In this document: piece by piece, positions 54,870-64,000 of the stretch
How the letters are laid out: each line of letters starts with the position of its first letter
Position numbering within the stretch: the stretch's first letter is position 1
DNA from: Bilabrum cf. latius
Taxonomy: Eukaryota; Bigyra: Bicosoecida; Bigyra; Bicosoecida
Direction of reading: 5' to 3'
NCBI GenBank assembly: GCA_965178125.1
Contig: OZ237760.1
Location: 248,001 to 312,000 of the forward strand
DNA length: 64,000 nucleotides
The notes under the pieces: model-generated
The model's input: the letters and a program-made list of their open reading frames with translations, nothing else
The model's database searches: none
Told to the model about the DNA's origin: nothing
Program-made: the position numbers and the translations under genes

Positions 54870-57851
54870 TCACTGCATATGCATATCGCTGGCAACCCGT
54901 TTCATCACAGCAGGGCTAACCTGCTCGTAAACGATGCTCTCCAGAGCCATCGCGTGGTGAGGATGTTTGCTCGCAGGCAGGCAGAAGCAGCACACTCGGA
55001 AGCAGTCCTCGCAGCAGTACCCCTCGGGCTGCTAGTGTATCGCAACACTGCGCTTACAGTCAGAACCGCCTGCCTGTTCCTCGCTTCCGATCAGATTTAG
55101 CTGGCTTCCTCGCCGCGAGCGCTCGGGTGCCACGTGCCCCGGATTGGTCGCAGGGTGCACCTTGCTCGGGCTCGCGATTGGTCGCAAGCTCAGAGGGGAG
55201 GATGACCCGCCCAGAGACACCTCCCTGCCCTGCCGGACCTGCGCCTGGCTCTGCGTACGACTTCTCTCCTTGGCCTCACTATCCTGCAGGTTCCCATCGC
55301 CATCGCCATCGTGCTGCTTCACGTCGGTGGTGAACGTTGGCCGCATGTCCACGCTCACCGATACGGTCTGCCGTGCGCCCGCGCCCGCAGTAGACACAGA
55401 CGGGCTGCGGTCGGGCCTATTGGACACACGCCCGCTCGGTCGTTTCTCGGCACTGCTCCTAGAGCTTGCCAAGCCGAACGTCGAGCCGACTGGATCGAGG
55501 TCATGCTCGCCTGCATCCATCGGGGCATGGCTCAGATCGTCGCCCTCTAGTCGTCCGACGGTCCCAACTACACTTGCCTTGCCATCAGTACTTCCACCTT
55601 TACTGCGCAGATCTCTATCCTCGATATCATTATTATCATCGTCAAGGTCCTCCTCGTCCTCACTGATGTCGGATTCCCCCTACTTGCCGCCGCCACGATC
55701 GGCACCTACATCGTGGCCCTTGTTCCCCAGTTGTTCCCCGCACCCTCCACAGGCAGGCAGAGGCCTGAAATAAAAGGCCAGCACATCCGTCACCAGAGAG
55801 GCCACGTTCAGCAGCACCACCCCCTCCACAAGCCTGGTGACGAGGGCGCCCCACTCGAAGTGGCCAATGCTGCCGGACTGGATCAGACGGACCACCACCC
55901 CAGTGCGCTGCACCCTGACGTCAGTCTGCACCTCTCCCCCGAGAGGAGAGAATAATAGCTCCAGGACGCGCTAATGCGCCACCGTCCCAGGCTGCACCGC
56001 ACTGCGGTTCACTGAGGTCGCCGAGGCGCCGTACGTCCAGTTGCCGCCGGCCGCATCGAGCGCGGTTTGACCAGGCACCAAAGTCCCGGCGACGGCTTTG
56101 TCCACCACCATGGCCTCCAGTCGGGTCAGCGGGGCAGGGTTGACCGCCACGCTGCGACTGTCGACGTCCATGAATCCCCACGCTTGCGGCACTATCTTGA
56201 GCGTGATCTCACACCTGGGCCTGTCCTCCGGCCACTGGAACCACCGGCGGTTCGTGTAGCGCATGCGGACTAGGAGCACCAGGCCGGTGAGGCGGTAGGT
56301 AGGGGCTTCTTCCGGTTTGCCATCACGGTGCGACGGCAGGATGTGCTTCCGGTCTAGCGGGGACAGCTGACCCACTGTGTTCCTCAGGTCTGTCCTGTTC
56401 CCGAAGCCATTGCTCTGGTCGCGCGCGGGATCGATTCCCAGAGCGGGCGCCTCCCCGAAGCCGGCCCACTTTAGCCACTGCCCCAGGGACACACCGCCCA
56501 CGATGGAACCCTCGGGGAACGTTCGCAGCACTTTCTTCTTCTTTGAGTCCAGAACCACGGTCTCGGGGTTGACTTTGGGGGCCTTCATGGACGGCGTGGA
56601 GAAAGAGTGCAGCACGCTGAAGGACTGCTCCTCTGGCCTGTCCATGAAAAAGAACTTGGACACCCGGCCACCGGGCAGCCTGGCCAATCTGGGGTGGCCA
56701 TAGTCGACCACCCCCTCGGTGGTCAGAAAGGGCGCCGGGAGCACCCCCAGCACGCGGGTGGGGTCCTCGTGCGACACCACCCCTCCGGGGCTCCTGGTTG
56801 CAACCGCCGCCGCGTCGCCCCTCACCATATCATAGTCGGCGGGCGAGCACACCAATTCGGCTCCGGATCCGGCGGACGGGACGCGTCTCGGGCCCCCGGT
56901 ACCCCCGGTCGTGACCCCGATGGACGCGGCGAGCGTCGTGTTCGCGCCCGATGCTCGCTTCACGAAGAACGTCTCGGTTGCCCGTCGAGCAAGTGCTTCG
57001 AGTGAGTCGCCGTCCATGGCGTGCATACCCATCGCCTGCATGCACCTGGGGCCGAGACGGACCGCCAGTTCGATGGCCTCCTGGGAGCCTTCCATGGCCA
57101 CGGGCTGCAATGCCCCGGCCGCATCTGGTGCTGCTGCCAGGTCCTGGCACGTGCACTCGGTCGCAATCGTGCTCGCCTGCGTGGCATTGCGAGCCGTACG
57201 TAGCTTCTCCAGCACGATTGCGCGACAATGCAACGATACAGCAGCTCCTTGCGGGCAAGGAAGCGCCCTGCCAAAGTCCCAGCCCTCCCACGTGGTTGCC
57301 GTGTAGGAGTTCGACTCGGCTCGGCCGTCCGAATCTGCGTCGAACTCCAAGCAACCGGCCGATGCAGACTCAATCCCACCATTCACGTTCTTCTCAGCGA
57401 CGGAGTGATCCAGCCCCCAGTCATAAAATCCATTCTGTACTAAGGGGTTTCCCGCCAGGCAGTGTGCTGGGGACGATTGGCCGCCGATACCGTCATATCG
57501 CTCGTGAAACACCTGCGACGCCTCGACCGGGTGGAAGGGGACGAACTCAGCCCTTTCCGGGGCCTGCCACACGTTTGTATGGGTAGAGGGGCTTTCAAAC
57601 TAGGCATACCGGTGGGACAGAAGTATCTGCACGATGACCACGTAGAGGACCACGAGACCTCGAAGAGAGAAATGCAAACACCGAAGCCGTGGCTCGTGTA
57701 GCCGGACCCGTTTTACCGTGGTGCTGCGGATTGAATATAAAACGCGTATGAATCGCAGGCACGTTGCAACATTCGTCCTGCGAGTGCTGTGCAGCGCGAT
57801 GCTCAAAGCAGGTAACGTGTGTTGCCAAATTGTGCATGGTCGCAGCCTCAC
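54870..57851 (-). CDS. P2X: P2X-type ATP-gated channel homolog
   Basis: Roughly 990 residues, stop TGA, four TAG; the 5' end is unresolved because the frame opens without ATG (CTCGCAG near 57785 may be an acceptor). The N-terminal part has STTVKRVRL, then a first membrane segment GLVVLYVVIVQILLSHRYA followed by TAG, recalling the conserved Tyr-Gln after TM1. A Cys-containing ectodomain of some 550 residues follows, about twice the usual size. Its late part, YRLTGLVLLVRMRYTNRRWF, matches algal and protist P2X. The second membrane region RTGVVVRLIQSGSIGHFEWG and VEGVVLLNVASLVTDVLAFY matches TM2. The C-tail is long and acidic, ending in a Cys-rich stretch (YCCEDCFRVCCFCLP). A trimeric cation channel gated by ATP is the family function. 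Confidence 0.75.
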
Positions 57852-58104
57852 TATGTTGAGCCAAATAAAGCTGACGACAAACAGCCATCACAGGCCTTCC
57901 CTTCTAATTCTGCTGTGTGGTACGACACGCGCCGCTGGCGGCCCCATGTCATCCCAACAGAGACGTCAGAAAGTGTTTCGTCCGCTAACGACCGCAGACT
58001 CGCAGCGTCGGTCGCAAACTCGAGAGAGCCAGAAATGCAAGGAAACTCAGGAATTTATTGTCTGGCATCACCAGGACGACAACCATAAACCACTCAGGCC
58101 ACTC

Positions 58105-60174
58105 TCACTGCTACGCCCCACCGGTCTCGCTGTTCTCGCACTTGAGAGTGGGAGCAGGGGCGGCACCAGCCGAGACCTTCCAACCGTCTCTGGGCGGGCC
58201 ACCTCCCGACACCGCGGGCGCCGCGTAGAAAATCTCGTGCCCGTTGTACGCGATGTGCCACTCTCCGCCGTACACGTAGATGGAGTGCTCAGAGTCCAGG
58301 GTCCAGCTCAGGGCCTTGGGACTGTCCCGCTTGTACAGGCCGTTGCACGCCTTGGTCCCCGCTCCTGCGACCGAGAAGGCCGAGCAGTTGCTCGAGGGAA
58401 CAGGCGGCAGCGGCGAGCTGCAGTTCTCCCTGAGTGGAAAGTGCAGGGGCGACCCCTGCCTCCTCAATTCGGCAGACATCGCCGGGATGCTCACGTCTTG
58501 CACGGCCTGTCCCGCGGGCCCCTTTGCCAGCAGGGCGCCCAGCACGCCAGAGGCCATGCCCAGCTGCATCAGGGTGGGCTCCTCACGAAGAGCGCTGAAG
58601 GCCACGTGGCTCACGCTGGGGCAGTTGGGCGCCATCACGTTCGTCAGCTGTGACCGCTTGGGGAACAGCATCCAGGCGGGCATGTCGGCCGGCACGTGCC
58701 CGTCCAGCCCCGGGGAGGTGAGGCCTTCGTTGAACGCAACCGGCGCCGCCGCGCTTGCGGAACCAGCGCCGGTGCCGCGCAGTGCACCTCCCTGGACCAC
58801 CACCGACGAGTCGTCGGCACCGTGGCCGTCCAGGGACTGCACCGGAGTGCGCTGCATCTGGTGGATGTCCAAGCCCCAGGTCATGACCCCCACTGAGTCG
58901 TTCCTGCACACCCCGTTGGGTCCAGTGGAAGGGACCCTGTCGTTCTGGGTAAACACCCTGTCTCCCACCAGCCTGTAGGCCTCCCTTGCGTACAGCTGCG
59001 GGGGCACGTGCCCGTTCTCCGGCCACGAGTCCTTGCACAGGCCGTATTTCTGGAGCTCGCTCCTGAGGTCGGAGGGGACGTCTGCCTGCGGGTCGCCCGT
59101 GTAGAACCATGCCAGACCCAGCGTGTAGTAGCGAATCTCGTCCGCCACCTGGCGCCGCTGGGGCCAGGTTCCGTTGGGATATCCGACTCCGAGTCCTACC
59201 GCGTCGATGCCGAAGGGGTTGGAGCCGCAGCATGCGTCGAACTTGTCCCCCAGGGGATATCCCCTGTAGGGAAGGTTCCCCCAGGGGAGGCCTGCCGACT
59301 TGCCCTGGTCTTTCAGCAGCTAGAGGTACCGCCTGGGAAGCTCGAAGTCCTCGGTCCGATACCCGGTGGGCGGGTAGAAGGTCACCTGGTTGGAGGTGTT
59401 GGTGGTGAGGCAGAGCCTGTAGGCGTACGCCATGAGGTTACCGTCGGCGTCCCCGATGCGGGTGCGGGGGTCCGGTAGGTCCTGCACGTACTTTAGTAGC
59501 GTGCCATTATCCCAGGTGGCGGGCACGGGGTCCGCGAACTGGTTGATGGTGGTTCCGCTCACCCCTCCGACGCTCTCGTTGTACTGAGCCTTGCTCTCAC
59601 GGCCCCACGTGACGTCGGCGCCTCCGCGGGCCACGATGTCTCCCTCGTAGCTGGCGTCGACAAAGGCACCCGTGGGAGTGACGCTCCAGGTGCCGCCGGT
59701 GGTCTGGATCGTGGTCACTCGCGTGCCGTCGAGCTTCACGCCGCCGTTTGGTGCGCCATCGTCGAGCGGCTCGTTCATCGCGACGTCCAGATTGCCGCGC
59801 TCGCCCATCATCTCCCAGAATGAAGCATTGCCAATCTCAAAGTCGGGCTGCCATACGGGCGAGCTGCTGCCGTAGTGCTTCGCGTTGCGATTGGCCCAGT
59901 CGAGAGCAGTGGCGTTTACGAGAGCCTGTACCGCGAAATCGCGCAATCCGATTCCACCAGGTCCAGCCATTCCCCCAACATAATTTGTTGGCTCGATAAG
60001 AGCCACCTTAAGGGTGGGATCTGCGTCCACAGCAGAAAGCGCGGCAGAAAACCCGGCTGGCGTGGCGCCATACACAACGACGTCATACTCCCCACCGGAT
60101 TTAACTACCCGCATAGATTGAACGATGGGCATCGTTAGTGATGCCACAGCTAGTGCGCTGAGTATGGCCTTCAT
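58105..60174 (-). CDS. Secreted FAD-dependent oxidoreductase
   Basis: 689 residues, ATG 60174, stop TGA; two TAG (one after LPRRYL, one two codons before the stop). Signal peptide MKAILSALAVASLTMPIVQS. Then the dinucleotide-binding fold EYDVVVYGATPAGFSAALSA with LIEPTNYVGGMAGPGGIGL, typical of the FAD_oxidored family related to xanthan-lyase-associated flavoproteins. Later motifs: GAFVDASYEGDIVARGG, YRLCLTTNTSNQ, and YTLGLAWFYTGD. Substrate unknown; these enzymes often act on extracellular polysaccharide products. Confidence 0.85.
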
Positions 60175-60503
60175 GGCAGCGCAACCCGGCCAGTTGTGCG
60201 CGCTGGATCGCGCGCTGCGGTGCAGCTGCCAGTGACGAGTGATAGGCGAGGCACGCGAAGATGGCAAGATGAGGTTAAGAACCGATTGAAACTCCCCAAG
60301 GCAAGATGCATTCTGGTAGAGTGCTTAGGGAGTGGTGCTCGTCTGGATAGAGACGGGCATGATTGTGTGCGCAGAACGGCGGGCACACAGGGGGCGCTCC
60401 GGTTTCCTAGCATGAACCCGTGGCCACATGTGTCGGGGGAATGCGTGGATATACGACACTTTGATAAACAATCAACCAAACCAAGTCATTGCCAGCCATC
60501 CTA
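60175..60503. other. Intergenic upstream of FAD oxidoreductase
   Basis: 329 bases between two minus-strand genes; no feature seen. Confidence 0.6.
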
Positions 60504-61086
60504 TCACTGACCTCCCTCCACGTCCCTCTCCATGATCTCGTGCACAGTGGTCACCCGCAGGTCCATGCCCTCGGGGGCGTCCACTGCATCGCTGCGGTCG
60601 TACAGGTCCTCGAATCCAATCGTCACGTCCCGGCCCAAGGCACCGTCGATGGCGATGAAGCTGGAAGGGAGCGTGGCCGGCCGCCTGAACTGCATCAGGT
60701 GCGCTCGTTCCAGCTGCATTCGCATGGCCACCCCAGGGCCGTAAATCCTCTCTGCCGCCCACAAATCATTAGACCACTTCTGTCCGGGTGCCTGCGATTC
60801 GAATGTGTGAGAAGACAACCAGGTCGGGGTTGCAACGTGAGACGAAGTGCTGCAGCGAGCGAGCTCGGCCGTGTGGAACGCAGCAACCAGAATGCAACGA
60901 GAGGCTGCTGGGCCAGGCGCCACTAAAATATAACAGCTGTTTACAGCAGGATTGATCTCTGGTGCTCTGCCTCCTAATTTCGCTCACGTTCTTTTGCAAA
61001 CCATCGATTGGATGCGGGGCCTCCGCCTCCATTGCCAAGGATCGTCGCGATCCAAGTCTGAGGGTATCAACTGGAGCAGTAGTCAT
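60504..61086 (-). CDS. POMP: Proteasome maturation factor UMP1/POMP
   Basis: Two exons, 60988-61086 and 60504-60791; 128 residues, close to human POMP (141), stop TGA, no TAG. The short first exon ends APHPIDGLQKN, matching the conserved HP segment. The second carries IYGPGVAMRMQLERAHLMQF, ATLPSSFIAIDGALGRD, and TIGFEDLYD, the family signature. UMP1 chaperones 20S proteasome assembly and is degraded by the finished particle. Confidence 0.88.
60792..60987 (-). other. Intron of UMP1/POMP gene
   Basis: Donor GTGAGCG, acceptor ATCGCAG, phase 0, 196 bases. A downstream AG (GGACAG) would shorten the protein by four residues. Confidence 0.75.
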
Positions 61087-61413
61087 AGCCTACATCGTAT
61101 TTCCGCTTGCGGCAGGGCCACCGGCGGCCGCCAACTGGGCTCCTGTCTGCGAATCAAAAATTACCAAGGGCGCAGCAGCAAGGACGTGTGCTACCAAGCG
61201 CGGCATCCCACGCGTAGCCATCGCTCCGTTTCCCGAGATAGCATGCGTACAACGGATCGTAATCATATCTCACTGCCTATGCCATTGCTATAGTTGCTAA
61301 ATGTCATGCTCGCTTTTCGAGTTGCTGTCGCTATTATATTACTACGCTACAATCAATAGGATAATCTGGTTTTCCAAGCACCCCCCCAAGTATGTCCGTC
61401 TTGTGCGGTCTGC
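61087..61413. other. Intergenic upstream of UMP1/POMP
   Basis: AT-richer 327 bases, including a short C run near 61381; no gene seen. Confidence 0.6.
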
Positions 61414-64000
61414 TCACGCCTGCGATCTCTCTAGGCGCACGGCCACAAGCGTTTGAATCCCCAGGAACCGCTTCACCCGGGCGAGAAACGCCCCCTTTCT
61501 CATCAAGTACGGCCACACGGCACCGGCCGTCCGCAGCACAAACATGGGCGACAGCACCACCAGCCGCGAGGCGTCGTGGTCGTACTTGTTCCCTGGGACC
61601 GCATGCCGATACCTACTGCCTCCACTCTCAGAGTCGCCATCACCCTCTCCCACTCCCTCCTCCCCCTCATACGAAGTCGCCACCGACACGGCGCTCGGCT
61701 CCCTGGCCCTGCCAGTGGTCCCCTCTCGCCCTCCCCGCATCGAGAAACTAATCCAGGGCCTGAGCTTCTCGCCGTCGGGTACCAGGATCTCCGCCGGGCG
61801 GAACTGGTCCACCGTCTCGTGCGCCTTCTGGATCCGCTGGTTTGCCCACCTCGAGTCCGGGTCATCATCCTCCATGTCGGTGACACGGCCCACCACCGAG
61901 CCACCTCCTGTGCGACCCCCGCCAGCATCATCCGACCCGGCGCCCGCACCAGCCCGAGCACCGGCACCGCCGAGCCAGGAAAAACCAGAATCCGTGCTGG
62001 ATCCCCGCTTGTGCACTGCATTGCCAGCATCCCCACCACCCTGCTTTAGGTGCACCGCACGATCGCCCAGCCCTCTCGAGCTAGTGCTTGACCCCCGGCT
62101 CCCCATGGAGGCCAGGCTCTCACCGCCGCTGTACTCGCTGCTGCCCTGACCCGGCCTGTCGATCGCCCGCCCGTATCCCAGCGCCACCCCAACGGACTCG
62201 GAATCGGAATCGCCGGCCAGTTCCCTGGAGATGAGGAGCGTGTTGCTGACCCTCCGCTTCAGCTCCGAGTCTCCCCGCCTGTTCAACCCGTTGCCCCCGC
62301 CCCCGCCGCTGCCACTGCCGCTGCCCCTGTTGCCCCCACCTCCCTCACCTTGCCCCTTCTCAACGGACATGAGTGCTCGCCCTTTTGCTTTTCCCTTGCC
62401 CAGCCTCCCGTGGATCTCCCTCTTGGCCGCCTGTCTCGCCCTCTTCTTGTGTCTCCTCCTCGCCCTCTCCTGTCGCACCTGGCTCTTCCAGTCGTCCACA
62501 GGCACGTCCACCATGGCGCTTGACAGCGAGCGAGAAGGGTCTCTCCCGTCTCCTGCCGATGCCCCGTCCTCCTCATCGTCCGTCTCCTCGTCTTCGTCGT
62601 AGTAGGAGAAGCTGCTCCCGTTGGATGCACCCACGCTGCCTCCGCTGACCTGAGGACCAGCACCATGCCCATCCCCATGCCTCCTGTCCTTGGCCTTGGC
62701 CCTGTCCTTTGACTTGGAGAAACTGCCTATCTTAGGCCCAGGGGCCTTCGTTGGTCGCAAGCCAGCGCCCGGCCCACTACCGGCTTCATTGGAGAGGCCA
62801 TAGGCACGCGGCGGGTCACCGCTATGCAGCCGGAACAGCGACTCGTCTCTCAGCTGCTCGCTGTCGGAAGCAGTGGCAGGACCTAGTGCCCCTCCCATGC
62901 GGTCTGTTGTTCCCTGGGTTGTTCCTCGGCTGCTTCCCTCGACTGGAACCACCTGCTACCACCCGAGCCGCGGCTGCACACCCTCCTGCCCTCCAGCGCT
63001 GGTGGGGCTGTTGCGTGCAACAGCCGAGGGGCCAGGCTCCATGTTACTACTAGTAGAACCACTGCCTGCTTCCAATATATCTGCTCCGAGACGATCGCCT
63101 ACGCTCTGCGAGCCCTCCACCAGCGGGGACATGGGCGGCGGCTTGGCGATCCCACTTGCGGCACCGCGCGATTTTGCGGAACTTATGTACCCCCCACGGA
63201 CCTCGGTCGGAATGATCACCTGCCCGCTATCCGACCTGTCTGCCACGGCAGGGCCCGCCTTTCCGTCGGTCAGCACATTCACTGCAGCATCGCTGGGCCG
63301 GGGCAGCGGCCCGCTGGTCCTGCTGTTAGTGGAGGACAGGCGCCTTGAGCCCAATCGCTTGCCCTTGCTGCTGCTGTGGAAGCCACCTGAGCTGCTGCCC
63401 GCCACAGACGAGCTGATCCAGCTCCCACCATCGTGGGCTCCGTTCCCAGGTGTGTTGATAGACCCGGAGGTGAGCATGCCGGAAGTCTCCATGGTGGCCT
63501 CCCGCACCGCCCTGAGCTCTGCGCCGTGGGACCGTATGGCGGGTCTGTGGGTGTATCCCTGCAGCCCGCTGGCAACCTCCATCGTGGGGGTGACACCTCC
63601 CGTGACCCTCGTGCCTGCCAAGCCCCCCGCAACACCCCAGCCCCTCACAACAGCATCCATGGGGCCAGCACCGCTACCGCTACCGCCGTTGCCGCCGCCA
63701 TCGACTGCCCCCAAATGGTCCTCCACAGCGGCGTCCGCTTCGTCTTCTCTAGCAATACCCGGCCCACCTGCACCTTGCACTGCACGATCGTGCCTTCCTT
63801 GTTCCCCCGAGGAATTTGTTCTCTGGGTCGTAAGCCTTCCAGTGCCGATAGTCACCCCTTGCAGGCTAGCGCTCCGCGACGTGCTGGGGTGGTCCCCGTC
63901 GCGATCGCCACACCCCTGGCTTGCCACGCTCCGTGTGGTGCTGTGGCCCGTGCCCGTGTATTCACGGGGGAGCGCCCGCTAGCCCTTGCCCCGCTCAGCA
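61414..64000 (-). CDS. Unrecognised Gly/Ser-rich protein (5' end outside window)
   Basis: 862 codons visible, stop TGA, TAG at about 62953 and 63979, open to the window edge. Mostly Gly/Ser/Asp low complexity with a Lys/Arg block (RRRHKKRARQAAKRE). The last 120 residues look folded: WISFSMRGG, then KYDHDASRLVVLSPMFVLRT and WPYLMRKGAFLARVKRFLG. No family recognised. Confidence 0.7.

Noticed and set aside
1-64000. Bacterial or organellar origin, or widespread pseudogenes
   Set aside because: Spliceosomal introns, UBE2S, UMP1, TFIIB and golgin genes mark nuclear DNA, and only TAG, never TAA or TGA, interrupts the frames.
1-64000. TAG = Leu, as in some rhizarian nuclear and green-algal mitochondrial codes
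   Set aside because: The TAG/CAG exchanges in duplicates and the homeodomain and RT positions favour Gln; Leu does not fit those sites.
1-64000. CRISPR arrays, rRNA or tRNA genes
   Set aside because: No spaced repeat arrays, rRNA cores or convincing tRNA box sequences were seen; a tRNA scan was not possible by eye.

Overview
This window is nuclear DNA from a GC-rich eukaryotic protist or alga that I cannot place further. It has spliceosomal introns, secreted proteins, a P2X-type channel gene, a TALE homeobox, a GRIP golgin, proteasome, ubiquitin and ribosome-biogenesis genes, and a tyrosine-recombinase retrotransposon. The central observation is that TAG is not a stop codon here. Every host gene I could close ends in TGA. 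More than a hundred TAG codons lie in frame inside otherwise continuous reading frames. I found no in-frame TAA or TGA in the stretches I joined. Several TAG codons fall where glutamine is expected: one aligns with CAG in a duplicated gene, another with CAG in an internal tandem duplication, one at homeodomain position 44, and two at usual Gln sites of reverse transcriptase. All CDS below are read with TAG = Gln, TGA = stop and TAA = stop. An annotation under the standard code would shatter almost every gene here.

Layout. 1-6000 (-): TALE-type homeodomain gene with a very long low-complexity tail, cut by the window edge. 6436-7679 (-): UBE2S-like E2 enzyme, sharing an 80-base divergent intergenic space with 7760-10177 (+), a WDR43/UTP5-like WD40 protein. 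10348-17058 (-): intronless giant coiled-coil protein with an internal 1092-base tandem duplication. 17461-20409 (-): secreted, extremely acidic repeat protein. 21764-25057 (+): EF-hand protein. 25257-26553 and 34970-36242 (+): two copies of a secreted EGF plus beta-propeller (glycosidase-like) protein. These copies are separated by an 8.1-kb split-direct-repeat, tyrosine-recombinase retrotransposon (26735-34878). 36661-40437 (-): very long TFIIB-family protein. 41015-48289 (-): PH-domain protein with a C-terminal permuted papain/NlpC-like domain. 48588-51665 (+): GRIP-domain golgin. 51839-54403 (-): multi-pass membrane protein. 54870-57851 (-): P2X-like receptor channel. 58105-60174 (-): secreted FAD-dependent oxidoreductase. 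60504-61086 (-): proteasome maturation factor UMP1/POMP. 61414-64000 (-): unrecognised low-complexity protein, 5' end outside the window.

The genes are housekeeping or membrane functions in no obvious cluster. Introns are few and short (58-200 bases). They use GTGAG/GTAAG-type donors and mostly CGCAG acceptors, and they lie near the 5' ends of genes, while exons reach about 7.3 kb. The retrotransposon uses the same reassigned code as the host.
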